Assembly (NCBI RefSeq): GCF_001885905.1 | Contig: NZ_JXKM01000004.1 | Span: 248,001 to 312,000, forward strand | Direction: 5' to 3' | DNA from: Enterococcus devriesei | GTDB taxonomy: Bacteria > Bacillota > Bacilli > Lactobacillales > Enterococcaceae | DNA: 64,000 bases | Notes under the pieces: model-generated | The model's database searches: none | Seen by the model: only the letters and a program-made list of their open reading frames with translations | What the model was told of the DNA's origin: nothing | Program-made: the position numbers and the translations under genes | Shown here: positions 1 to 7,859 of the stretch, piece after piece | Layout of the letters: every line of letters begins with the position of its first letter | Position numbering within the stretch: position 1 is the first letter of the stretch

Positions 1-1085
1 TTACCGTTGCTCCACCAAGCTTTGATGCGAATATTGTCAGTTCGGTTCGTGAAGGCCCGGCGATTGCCCGCCAACCATTCGATATAGGCAACCATCGCCG
101 TCGTCTGCTCCACCGAACCGCAAGTTTGGATTCCATCAGAGTCGCGCGTACCGATCCCAGCGCCATAAACTACCGCAAAGCCGCGGGCTAAGAAGAAATC
201 ATTCAAGCTGTGATTGTTTTCTTTCGTAAAGGTTTCCGTCGCATGGGTCGCCTTGCCCTTGACTGCTCGTTCAGCCGGCAATTCGACGGACTGAGCTTTG
301 TATTGAATCTCTTCATAGGTGGTTTCGGTTGGCTCTTTGCGTTCTAACGGCACATTGACATCATAAGTCAATTCTTCGCCGGCAGGCCCGTTGACGCCTT
401 GGCTGTAAGGACTCGCCGTAAATAAAGTCGCTACTTGTAAGCCGTCTTCCGTTTCCACCGGACGCAAAATTTCTAATTTCAATAAATCACGCTGACCATC
501 TTGATCGGTATCTAACGGTGCTTCCACATAAACAACTTCGCGAATCAAACGAGACGTATCAAAGACCGCCTGCGCTTTGCCGTTAAAGAAGAAAGGTTTA
601 CTGACTTCTTTGTCTAAATAGAAACCTTCAGCAGCTAGCTTGTCTAAATAATTCAAGCCGTTTTTCGTGTGGCTGGTCAATAATAAATACCACGCTTCGA
701 TCACTGTCTCGCGAATGGAAAAATCGCCGTCAATCATAGGGACGCCGATTCGGTCGACTTCGGCTAAAACTTTTTTCTCATCAAAGTCGATCGTCGGTTC
801 AAAGTCCAATAACTGCAGACCGACCGTATAAAAAACTTCCTTTGTCAGCGGACCACTCCCTTGATAGAAAGCCGCTAAATCGGTTGTTGAATCTGCTAAA
901 AAATTCCCAAGCTTGCTGATAAAGCCGCTGTCATCTGTCACAGTCAAAAAGCTTTTACGTAAAAATTCAAAATACAGTTTTGTACCGTCTCGGTCTGAAT
1001 CCATCGTTAAAAAGCCCACTTGCCGCAATTCTTTTTTAGCTTCGTCTAAAGAGACGCGTTTAAGACCAAATTGATTTATTTTCAT
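1..1085 (-). CDS. pepX: Xaa-Pro dipeptidyl-peptidase PepX, N-terminal part (cut by window edge)
   Basis: Reading leftward from ATG at 1085 gives about 361 residues beginning MKINQFGLKRVSLDEAKKEL, the N-terminal helical domain of lactic acid bacterial PepX, then the start of the alpha/beta hydrolase domain (VETEDGLQVATLFTASPYSQG and a stretch ending IKAWWSNG). The frame runs off the window before the catalytic serine motif that family knowledge places just after this point. A strong AAGGAGAG site precedes the start. PepX is a cytoplasmic serine peptidase that removes X-Pro dipeptides from peptide N-termini, which fits the other peptide-use genes in the window (pepV, OPT transporter). I am sure of the family. 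Completeness cannot be judged. Confidence 0.9.
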   Translation of the reverse strand, partial: MKINQFGLKRVSLDEAKKELRQVGFLTMDSDRDGTKLYFEFLRKSFLTVTDDSGFISKLGNFLADSTTDLAAFYQGSGPLTKEVFYTVGLQLLDFEPTIDFDEKKVLAEVDRIGVPMIDGDFSIRETVIEAWYLLLTSHTKNGLNYLDKLAAEGFYLDKEVSKPFFFNGKAQAVFDTSRLIREVVYVEAPLDTDQDGQRDLLKLEILRPVETEDGLQVATLFTASPYSQGVNGPAGEELTYDVNVPLERKEPTETTYEEIQYKAQSVELPAERAVKGKATHATETFTKENNHSLNDFFLARGFAVVYGAGIGTRDSDGIQTCGSVEQTTAMVAYIEWLAGNRRAFTNRTDNIRIKAWWSNG

Positions 1086-1246
1086 AGATATCTCTCCTTC
1101 TTTTTGAACCGAAAAATAGGCCCTACTAACAGTTGGGAAAAGTTAGACGAACATCCTTTTTTTCTGATAAAATAATTATAACAAAAACATTCGGCAAGTT
1201 CGGTTAAAGTTCAATGAAAACGCTTGCCTTAAAGGGGGATTTTTTT

Positions 1247-1534
1247 ATGGAAGAGACAGTATTTTGCCAAAGTTGCGGGATGCCGCTTACGGAGGGGCTT
1301 TACGGCACGGAACACGACGGCGCAAAAAATACGGACTATTGCTTATATTGCTATAAACACGGTGCCTTCACCGACGATCACACGATGGAAGAAATGATTG
1401 CTATCAGCCTGAAGCATATGGATCAATCCGGTCTGTTAACAGAACATGGGCAAACAAAAGAAGAAGCGGCTAAAATGATGTACGGCTTCTTTCCTGAATT
1501 GAAACGCTGGAAAAAGTATAACGAGAATAGTTGA
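1247..1534 (+). CDS. Small zinc-ribbon protein
   Basis: This 95-residue protein begins MEETVFCQSCGMPLTE. CQSCG near residue 7 and DYCLYCYKHG near residue 31 form a four-cysteine zinc ribbon (CxxC...CxxC), as in the putative zinc-ribbon family often found in Firmicutes and Bacteroidetes. I chose the ATG at 1247 rather than the in-frame ATG at 1214 because AAAGGGGGA at 1231-1239 is correctly spaced from it. The C-terminal half (TKEEAAKMMYGFFPELKRW) is amphipathic helix. The specific role is unknown; transcription-factor-like binding or metal sensing are possibilities only. It stands alone, divergent from pepX. Confidence 0.75.
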   Translation: MEETVFCQSCGMPLTEGLYGTEHDGAKNTDYCLYCYKHGAFTDDHTMEEMIAISLKHMDQSGLLTEHGQTKEEAAKMMYGFFPELKRWKKYNENS

Positions 1535-1601
1535 TAGACAAAAGTCAGAGCTAGTGAGATAATCCTTCCAATGAAAGCCTTTACCATTGGAGTGGATGTA
1601 G

Positions 1602-1964
1602 ATGTTTTTCAAGCATAAAGCAGAACCTGAAGAAGCACCACGGGATATTTGGGGCAGAGAGCCTTTAGCCTTATACGAAAAGGTCGGTCGCCCGATTGAA
1701 CGAAACGGAAAAGATTTGCTTCGTACGGTGAACGGCCAGCGAATTCAAGATTATATGGTTTTATTTTATCATAGCAAGCCGGATATTCGCGGAGTCGGCG
1801 GACTGCTGTACATTGGTGAATGGACCAACTATGGCTCTAAGCTTTATCGCGTCAATACCTTAATTTCGGCCGAAAAACTGGCGGTTCTAATCAGCGAAGA
1901 ATTGCAGCTGACAGGAAAAGACTTTTTAGTCAGCGGGACCAAGCTTGATCCGCGAATGATTTAA
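1602..1964 (+). CDS. Conserved hypothetical protein, 120 aa
   Basis: I do not recognise a family. The protein is soluble, begins MFFKHKAEPEEAPRDIWGRE, has no signal peptide or membrane span, and contains a beta-rich middle (DYMVLFYHSKPDIRGVGGLLYIGEW). A GGAGTGGATG site lies just upstream of the ATG. The coding pattern and ribosome binding site make it a real gene. It probably has its own weak terminator downstream at 1982-2012. Confidence 0.6.
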   Translation: MFFKHKAEPEEAPRDIWGREPLALYEKVGRPIERNGKDLLRTVNGQRIQDYMVLFYHSKPDIRGVGGLLYIGEWTNYGSKLYRVNTLISAEKLAVLISEELQLTGKDFLVSGTKLDPRMI

Positions 1965-1981
1965 TTTCTTCTATATAAATA

Positions 1982-2012
1982 AAAGCCAATCCTCATTAAA
2001 AAGGATTAGCTT
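1982..2012 (+). terminator. Weak hairpin terminator
   Basis: AAGCCAATCCT and AGGATTAGCTT form an 11-bp stem with one mismatch around an 8-nt loop. It lies just after the gene ending at 1964. The following T content is modest, so termination may be partial. Confidence 0.4.
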
Positions 2013-2068
2013 CTAATTGTCATTTTTATTTATATCTTTTAATCATACTTACTAAAGGAGTTAACATC

Positions 2069-2395
2069 ATGAAAAAAGCAGTCTGGATCTATTCAATCAA
2101 TCTAAACGATGGCGGTAGCCCTTTTGGCTCGTTTGCTTCGTTAAATGGATTTGGCGCCAAAAAATTTCAAACGGAACTAATTTCCGCCTTGCAACCAGAA
2201 ATAGCACTTCAATTTATCAGCTATGACAGTGCCCAACACCCGCCTGTCACTGCCGATATCGTTATCTTTAATGAGCTGGATGCTCGCTATCTTCCAGAAG
2301 CACTCAAAGAAACTGGCCTAATAATCGCCAGCCAAGACATCGTGACGGGAAATATAGATAAAATCAAGCAAGCTATCTTGGCTTCGCTTAAATAG
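2069..2395 (+). CDS. Hypothetical protein, 108 aa, alpha/beta fold
   Basis: Not recognised with confidence. It starts MKKAVWIYSINLNDGGSPFG behind AAAGGAG and shows alternating hydrophobic strands (AVWIYSI, ALQFISYD, ADIVIFNEL, GLIIASQDI), which suggests a small Rossmann-like three-layer fold. The pattern is loosely like PTS IIB or receiver-like domains, but there is no active-site Cys or Asp signature to support that. No membrane segments. It lies alone between two hairpins, so it is probably a single-gene unit. Confidence 0.55.
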   Translation: MKKAVWIYSINLNDGGSPFGSFASLNGFGAKKFQTELISALQPEIALQFISYDSAQHPPVTADIVIFNELDARYLPEALKETGLIIASQDIVTGNIDKIKQAILASLK

Positions 2396-2402
2396 AACCA
2401 GC

Positions 2403-2435
2403 AAAAGCCGATCCTCAATTGACAGGACCGGCTTT
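2403..2435. terminator. Bidirectional terminator
   Basis: AAAGCCGATCCT and AGGACCGGCTTT form a 12-bp stem with one mismatch between the convergent genes ending at 2395 and 2444. The flanks are A-rich and T-rich, so it can serve both strands. Confidence 0.75.
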
Positions 2436-2443
2436 AATTGATT

Positions 2444-3613
2444 TTAAACGGTGGTCAATACGGCTTCACTCACGGCCGCTGCCACGACTTTAGCAACTCC
2501 TGGTTGAAAAGCGTCAGGGATGATATTGGTGGTACTCAGCTCTGCCTCCGAAATTAGACTAGCAATGCCTTTGGCTGCCGCAATTTGCATATCGACGGTG
2601 ATTTTTCGTGCCCGTGCATCCAGTGCCCCACGGAAAATTCCCGGAAAGGCTAAGACATTATTGATCTGATTGGGAAAATCACTCCGGCCGGTGCCGACGA
2701 TATACGCCCCGCCTGCTAATGCTTCGTCTGGGAAAATTTCCGGTGTCGGATTCGCCATCGCGAAGATTACAGGTTTTTCTGCCATTTCTTTGATCCACTC
2801 CTGTTTCAATGCGCCAGGGGCCGAAACACCGATAAAAATATCCGCATCTTTTAAAGCTGTTTGGAGATCGCCAGATAAATGTTGGCGGTTTGTGACTTTG
2901 GCAATCGCCGCGTGATGCGGTGCCAAATTTTTCGCCTCGGCTTCATTGATGATCCCTGCCTTATCTACCACAACGATATCCTTCGCACCTGCCGCCAAGA
3001 ATTTTTTCGTTACAGAAAGACCAGCAGAACCGCCGCCATTCACCACGATCTTCACCTCGGCTAACGTCTTTCCAATCAATTTCAAACTATTGAAGGCCGC
3101 CGCCAAAACTACAATGGCGGTGCCGTGCTGGTCGTCATGAAAAATCGGAATGTCACACTCTTCGATCAAGCGCTGTTCGATCTCAAAACAGCGTGGCGCA
3201 CTAATATCTTCTAAATTGATCCCGCCAAAGGTCGGCGCGATGGCTTTGACGGTGGCGATGATTGCTTCGGTATCTTGCGTATCCAAAACGATCGGGATCG
3301 AATCCACATCGGCAAAGCGTTTAAACAAGGCCGCCTTCCCTTCCATTACCGGCATCGCCGCTTCCGGGCCAATATTTCCTAGCCCTAATACCGCCGAGCC
3401 ATCACTGACGACTGCCACGGTATTTTTTTTCGTAGTCATTTCATAGGCTAATTTTTTATCTTGGGCGATGGCTGACGAGACCGCCGCCACTCCAGGTGTA
3501 TAGGCGATACTTAATTCGCGGCGGTCATCGATCGTGACTTTCGGTACGACCTCTAGCTTTCCTCCGTATTGCTTCGCTTGTTGTAAGGCAATTTCTTTTA
3601 CATCTTCTGACAT
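2444..3613 (-). CDS. maeE: NAD-dependent malic enzyme (malate to pyruvate + CO2)
   Basis: This 389-residue bacterial-type malic enzyme shows SIAYTPGVAAVSSAI (residues 35-49), HDDQHGTA at 159-166 (the metal and substrate region) and the dinucleotide-binding stretch NGGGSAG at 192-198. The length matches the short malic enzymes of lactic acid bacteria. The frame is open upstream into maeP, but the real start is ATG 3613, preceded by AAGGAGG. It lies 20 bp downstream of the malate permease gene on the same strand, so it is the second gene of a maeP-maeE operon that lets the cell grow on malate. The divergent maeKR pair is the expected regulator. Confidence 0.93.
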   Translation of the reverse strand: MSEDVKEIALQQAKQYGGKLEVVPKVTIDDRRELSIAYTPGVAAVSSAIAQDKKLAYEMTTKKNTVAVVSDGSAVLGLGNIGPEAAMPVMEGKAALFKRFADVDSIPIVLDTQDTEAIIATVKAIAPTFGGINLEDISAPRCFEIEQRLIEECDIPIFHDDQHGTAIVVLAAAFNSLKLIGKTLAEVKIVVNGGGSAGLSVTKKFLAAGAKDIVVVDKAGIINEAEAKNLAPHHAAIAKVTNRQHLSGDLQTALKDADIFIGVSAPGALKQEWIKEMAEKPVIFAMANPTPEIFPDEALAGGAYIVGTGRSDFPNQINNVLAFPGIFRGALDARARKITVDMQIAAAKGIASLISEAELSTTNIIPDAFQPGVAKVVAAAVSEAVLTTV

Positions 3614-3633
3614 GTTTATTTTCCTCCTTATGT

Positions 3634-4977
3634 TTAAAAAATCATCCGTAAAATTGCGGTCATAGTAATAACGGTAATGGCGCCACCTAAACGTGTCGCA
3701 ACTTGAGCAAAGGGCATCAAGTTCATACGGTTGGCGGTACTTAAGATCGCCACATCGCCAGTTCCGCCCATACCACTTTGACAAGCGGAAATGATCGCCG
3801 CTTCGATGGGATACATATTCATGAACCGAGAAACCACGAAACCAGTAGCAATGACGGTGAATACAACACTAATAACGACTAAGAAATATTGAATCGACAA
3901 TGCCCCTACGACATCTTTCAATGGGATATAAAGCAAGCCCAAGCCTGCCATCAATGGAAAGGTGAAGTTGCCAGAAATAAATTTATACAATTGTTTCGAG
4001 CCTTGCTGCGTTTCTTTCGGTACGATGTTGATGTATTTTAACAGCGCCGCAACGACGATCATTAGAACAGGTCCGGGAAATCCGGTTAAATGCTGTAAAA
4101 GTCCGCCGGCGATGAACAAGGTACAGGCCGTTAAGACCCCCGCTCCCATTTTCTTGACATCAAAAGCACCAGAATCATCTTTCAAGGCATCTGCCATATC
4201 GTCTCCTTGTTTCATTTTGACTAATTGACCGCCGCCAGATAAATCCGGACGTTTCTCACCCCAGCGAGACAATAAAGCCGTACACATGATCGCAAAGAAA
4301 TTCCCAATAATCGTCGCTGGAATCAATTGCGCGACCAGCTGATCGCTGCCTAAGCCGGTGATCGCACTATAACCTAGTGATAATGGCAAGATCCCTTCGC
4401 CGATCCCACCGGCTAAGACGGGCGTTACGATGAAGAACAAGGTATGCTGCCAATCGAGTCCCAATAGCACCCCTACCAACGTTCCAACACCCATCGCACA
4501 GATCATGCCGATCATCATGGGAATGATCATCCGCATCAAGCCTTGAACTAAAATCTTGCGGTTCATTCCTAAAATACTGCCGCAGACAAGACAAGCAATG
4601 TAGAAATATAGAAAATTAGCTTGCTTCATCAACATATCCGCTGAATCTATAATATTTTGATTAACTAAATTGAAAAAGACCATGATAGAAGGCACTAATA
4701 GAGATAAAATAGCAGGTCCACCAAAATTTTTTAAAAAGGGAATGTTTGCGCCGATGGTTCCTAACAGCCAGCCTAAAGTCAAGATCACCGCGAAGCCGCC
4801 TAGCATATTTACCGGCAGTTGCTGTAACAATCCAGTAGCCACGATCACAGCCGATAAACTAAGATACACGGGCAACGGTACTGAACCAACTTTGATCTCC
4901 ATCCATTTGGCTAACAGCGGACTACCCTTTTCTTTTTCGGCCGATCGAGCCGTGTTTGTTTCCAAGTGTTTCTCCAT
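3634..4977 (-). CDS. maeP: Malate permease, 2-hydroxycarboxylate transporter family
   Basis: This 447-residue membrane protein has about eleven hydrophobic segments. Two re-entrant-loop signatures of the 2-hydroxycarboxylate transporter family are visible: GGIGEGILPLSLGYS near residue 191 and SGMGGTGDVAILSTANR near residue 400, followed by a conserved arginine in ATRLGGAITV. The family imports malate or citrate with Na+ or H+. Adjacent malic enzyme and CitA/CitB-type regulators point to malate. It is the first gene of the leftward operon, with AGGAGGAAAAAACA before its ATG and the maeKR genes divergent upstream. Confidence 0.92.
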   Translation of the reverse strand: MEKHLETNTARSAEKEKGSPLLAKWMEIKVGSVPLPVYLSLSAVIVATGLLQQLPVNMLGGFAVILTLGWLLGTIGANIPFLKNFGGPAILSLLVPSIMVFFNLVNQNIIDSADMLMKQANFLYFYIACLVCGSILGMNRKILVQGLMRMIIPMMIGMICAMGVGTLVGVLLGLDWQHTLFFIVTPVLAGGIGEGILPLSLGYSAITGLGSDQLVAQLIPATIIGNFFAIMCTALLSRWGEKRPDLSGGGQLVKMKQGDDMADALKDDSGAFDVKKMGAGVLTACTLFIAGGLLQHLTGFPGPVLMIVVAALLKYINIVPKETQQGSKQLYKFISGNFTFPLMAGLGLLYIPLKDVVGALSIQYFLVVISVVFTVIATGFVVSRFMNMYPIEAAIISACQSGMGGTGDVAILSTANRMNLMPFAQVATRLGGAITVITMTAILRMIF

Positions 4978-5068
4978 TGTTTTTTCCTCCTAAGATTTAG
5001 CTTGGTTAACGTTTGTCTTTCTTGAACACCCTCATCATAATGGCTGCGCTTTCAACATTGAAGATTAT

Positions 5069-5098
5069 TTAATTAATTTAAGTAGTTCAATTAATTAA
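5069..5098. promoter_or_regulatory. Putative MaeR operator: two TTAATTAA sites 22 bp apart
   Basis: In the 186-bp divergent maeP/maeK intergenic region TTAATTAA occurs at 5069-5076 and again at 5091-5098, exactly 22 bp (two helical turns) apart. CitB-family response regulators bind AT-rich repeated sites in such regions. The assignment to MaeR is inference from position and spacing. Confidence 0.5.
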
Positions 5099-5110
5099 AG
5101 TAAAAAAGCG

Positions 5111-5142
5111 CTGACAATTATTAGCGAAAGCTATGCTATACT
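5111..5142 (+). promoter_or_regulatory. Putative maeK promoter
   Basis: CTGACA at 5111-5116 and the overlapping candidate -10 boxes TATGCT (5132-5137) and TATACT (5137-5142) lie just upstream of the AGGAGGGA site and GTG start of maeK. Neither spacer is exactly 17 nt, which would suit an activator-dependent promoter. Confidence 0.45.
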
Positions 5143-5163
5143 TTAAAAAAAGGAGGGATCGGG

Positions 5164-6702
5164 GTGAAGAAAAGCTGGCGTTTATGGAGTTTATTATCGG
5201 TCGCCTTTGTCGTGGTACTGCTAGTCGTAACCTCCCTGTTGTATGGCCTGATTCTTTATCAAAATTCCCGCTATATGCGAAAGACGGAATCCCAACTTTT
5301 ATTAGATCTTGGCCAGCAGCTGGCGATCGAGCCGCAAGTCCAGTCTGCTTTAGCAGAAAACAAACCTAGTGAAGAGCTGGAAAAATATACCGTAGAAGTC
5401 GCCAAGATTCACCGGCTGGATTTCGCGGTAGTTATGAATATGCAGGCGATCCGCCTGACCCATCCTGATGAAGCTATGATCGGCAAACATTTCAAAGGCG
5501 GTGATGAAGCCCCCGCTCTCGAAGGTAAAAATCATCTCTCCGTCAGTCACGGCACTTTAGGGGAATCGCTACGCGGCTTTGTCCCTGTTTTTTCGATAGA
5601 TCAGCCAGAAAAACAAATCGGGGTGGTCGCGCTAGGAATCAGAGTCCAGTCGCTTAGCAGCTTGATTAAAAATTCTCGAGAAGGCTATACGATTGCCTTA
5701 TTATTAAGTATCGCCAGCGGGATCGCGGCGGCTTCGGCTTTGGCCTATTATTTAAAACGGCAGCTTCACAGCCTTGAACCGCAAGAAATCTCTCGCTTGT
5801 TTGAAGAGCGCAATGCCATGCTGGACGAGACTAAGGATGTCGTAGTCGTAGTAGATTTAAAAAAACGAATCAATTTAGCTAACATCGCCGCCAGTGAATT
5901 GTTTCAGCGTCTCACTGGCAGTCAAGCAGCCTTAGTTGGCCAATCGCTGAACCAGTTGATCCTTGACGAAAAACAGTTGGATTTTTTCCGCACTGCTGAA
6001 CAACTGTATCGACAAAATGGTCAAGACTATCTCTTCTCCGCCGCGCCGATCATCGTCAATCAAAAACAAATCGGTTGGATCATCTTTCTTCGGAACGCGA
6101 CAGAGTCCTTGTTCGTTATGGATCAGTTGGCTAATACAACAGCTTATGCCAGCGCTTTACAATCACAATCCCATGAATTCATGAACAAGCTTCATGTGAT
6201 TTATGGCTTGGCGGATCTGCAAGCTTACGATGAGCTGAAGATTTATTTAGACGATATTTTAAGTCCCGAGAAAGAATTTTCTCATCGCTTATCTTTTCTG
6301 GTTCAAAACCCGCAGATCGCCGGTTTCTTAATTGGTGAGCGGCTAAAATTTGCGGAACGTAAAACGCAACTGATGATTGAGATCACCCCAGAGATTCCCT
6401 CCAATCAAAATACGGAGGAAACAAAAGGGATCATTGATCTTTATCGCTACCTGCATCACAGTCTGCTGCAGTTTTCCCTTGGCAAAGAGTTGCCTATGAC
6501 GATCCATTATGAAGCCGACCAGTTAACTACGAGTTATCTGATTTATTTAGCGGAGACAGAACAACTACAGCTACAAGAACATTTGACGACCAATTTCTTC
6601 CAGCAAATGCTTCAGGACCGACAAGCGGACTTAACCATTGAAGTCCAAGCAGAGCTGCTAACCTTACAATTAAAAACCAGCTATCACGAGGTGAAAACAT
6701 GA
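5164..6702 (+). CDS. maeK: Malate sensor protein of the CitA/DcuS type, with degenerate kinase domain
   Basis: This 512-residue protein has a TM segment at 12-32, an extracellular PAS-like sensor (about 35-165) with the RLTHPDEAMIGKHF motif of the DcuS/CitA sensors, a second TM near 172-196, a cytoplasmic PAS domain (about 215-315) and an H-box SQSHEFMNKLHVIYGL around 333-348. The C-terminal 150 residues occupy the ATPase position, but I cannot find an N-box, a DxGxG box or a G2 box there. The gene starts with GTG (5164) behind AGGAGGGA and overlaps maeR by 4 bp. With maeR it should control the divergent maePE operon in response to malate. Confidence 0.85.
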   Translation: MKKSWRLWSLLSVAFVVVLLVVTSLLYGLILYQNSRYMRKTESQLLLDLGQQLAIEPQVQSALAENKPSEELEKYTVEVAKIHRLDFAVVMNMQAIRLTHPDEAMIGKHFKGGDEAPALEGKNHLSVSHGTLGESLRGFVPVFSIDQPEKQIGVVALGIRVQSLSSLIKNSREGYTIALLLSIASGIAAASALAYYLKRQLHSLEPQEISRLFEERNAMLDETKDVVVVVDLKKRINLANIAASELFQRLTGSQAALVGQSLNQLILDEKQLDFFRTAEQLYRQNGQDYLFSAAPIIVNQKQIGWIIFLRNATESLFVMDQLANTTAYASALQSQSHEFMNKLHVIYGLADLQAYDELKIYLDDILSPEKEFSHRLSFLVQNPQIAGFLIGERLKFAERKTQLMIEITPEIPSNQNTEETKGIIDLYRYLHHSLLQFSLGKELPMTIHYEADQLTTSYLIYLAETEQLQLQEHLTTNFFQQMLQDRQADLTIEVQAELLTLQLKTSYHEVKT

Positions 6703-7373
6703 ACGTATTAATCGTAGAAGACGATCCGATGGTGGAATTCATCCACCGCAATTATTTAGAACAGGCGGGCCAGTTCCAACAAATCTATTCTGCCAGCTCC
6801 ATTACCGACGCAAAGGAATTATTAAAAGAAAAGCCGATTGCTCTGATTCTTTTGGATATTCATTTAAAAGATGGCAACGGCTTAGAACTACTAGCCCAAC
6901 TACGACGGCAGCAGCAAATGATCGAAGTGATCTTGATCACCGCCGCCAATGAAGCCCCGGCCGTCAAAGAGGGCTTGCATCTTGGCGTGGTGGATTACCT
7001 CGTCAAGCCTTTTACGAATCAGCGCTTCCAAGAAAGCTTGGGACTTTTTTTCAAACGTAAACAAACCTTACAACAGGCCAATCTGCCCCAAGAACAGATC
7101 GATCAGCTCCTAAAAAAACCGGCCGATACGTCATCAGACCCCTCAGCAAAATTAGAAAAAGGGCTCTCACCAGAAACCTTGGAACGAATCAAAAACGCGG
7201 CAGCAACTTTGAAACGCGATTTCACTATCCAAGAACTAGCAGACGCCAGTAACCTTTCCCACGTCTCAGTGCGAAAATATATTCAGCATCTCGAAGATCG
7301 CCAGCTTTTAACTAGTGAAGTCATTTATACCAAAGTCGGCCGGCCTTACAAAATCTATTCAATGAAAACTTAA
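6699..7373 (+). CDS. maeR: Response regulator of malate use, CitB family
   Basis: A 224-residue protein with a receiver domain at 1-120 (acidic pair D8/D9, phospho-acceptor D53 in LILLDIHLKDG, a threonine in ILITAAN and the conserved lysine in YLVKPF). A C-terminal helix-turn-helix follows, with FTIQELADASNLSHVSVRKYIQHLE near 177-201, as in CitB/DcuR regulators. Its start overlaps the maeK stop (ATGA), so the two are translationally coupled. It probably activates maePE by binding the paired AT-rich sites near 5069-5098. The operon ends at the long hairpin at 7373-7428. Confidence 0.9.
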   Translation: MNVLIVEDDPMVEFIHRNYLEQAGQFQQIYSASSITDAKELLKEKPIALILLDIHLKDGNGLELLAQLRRQQQMIEVILITAANEAPAVKEGLHLGVVDYLVKPFTNQRFQESLGLFFKRKQTLQQANLPQEQIDQLLKKPADTSSDPSAKLEKGLSPETLERIKNAAATLKRDFTIQELADASNLSHVSVRKYIQHLEDRQLLTSEVIYTKVGRPYKIYSMKT

Positions 7374-7428
7374 ACCAAACACCTAAGAGTATCGTTAGCT
7401 ACAGACGATTTCTTAGGTGCTTGGTTTA
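7373..7428 (+). terminator. Terminator of maeKR
   Basis: An extended stem (AACCAAACACCTAAGA pairing with TTCTTAGGTGCTTGGTT) follows the maeR stop codon directly. Confidence 0.8.
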
Positions 7429-7460
7429 GTTAGTTTAAAGCACTTTTTTCTAAATTAAAA

Positions 7461-7492
7461 AACCGCACCAGACTTATCGTCCAGTGCGGTTT
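7461..7492 (-). terminator. Terminator of the pepV-OPT-pqqD operon
   Basis: AACCGCAC...GTGCGGTT with additional GAC/GTC pairing lies immediately after the leftward gene ending at 7497. An A run precedes it on the + strand, giving a T run on the transcribed strand. Confidence 0.75.
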
Positions 7493-7496
7493 CTTA

Positions 7497-7859
7497 TTAT
7501 ACTAATTCAATATATTTTTCATTCTTCTCTAAATGATGCAAATAAATCAGCAGGCGATCATAAAGTTGATCATTGGCTTCTTCAATGGCTGCGCCAAGAT
7601 TTTCACCAATTTCTGCGACGGTTTTCTTGCCATCGATTTGTTGAAGGATGAAGCTGCCGTATTTGTCTAACTCCATCTCAGAAGTTTCCGGGATCTTATA
7701 ATGAATCTTACGTAAGACTCGTTGAATCCAGGCATTTTGTTCCGTAATGACAAAAACCACACCATCACGTACTTCATAATGCAAACCTTCTTTGATGCGA
7801 TAAACACGCGCTAACAGCTCTTGTGTTTCCGGATTGACAGCAGGTTGCTGATTAGTCAT
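7497..7859 (-). CDS. PqqD-like protein (peptide-binding RRE fold), orphan
   Basis: A 120-residue protein whose C-terminal 80 residues (HYKIPETSEMELDKYGSFIL, QQIDGKKTVAEIGENLG, LLIYLHHLEKNEKYIEL) match the PqqD pattern: a beta-turn-beta lead, an aromatic/hydrophobic helix, an IDG turn and a winged-helix-like tail. PqqD domains normally present precursor peptides to radical SAM enzymes, yet no radical SAM or precursor gene is nearby. It overlaps the OPT transporter gene by 8 bp, so the two are translationally coupled and the partner is more likely the transporter. The family call is moderately sure and the function is unknown. Confidence 0.6.
   Translation of the reverse strand: MTNQQPAVNPETQELLARVYRIKEGLHYEVRDGVVFVITEQNAWIQRVLRKIHYKIPETSEMELDKYGSFILQQIDGKKTVAEIGENLGAAIEEANDQLYDRLLIYLHHLEKNEKYIELV

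Noticed and set aside
4980-5030. Possible cre site TTGGTTAACGTTTGTC near the maeP start
   Set aside because: Spacing between TG and CG is off by one and the match is weak on both strands.
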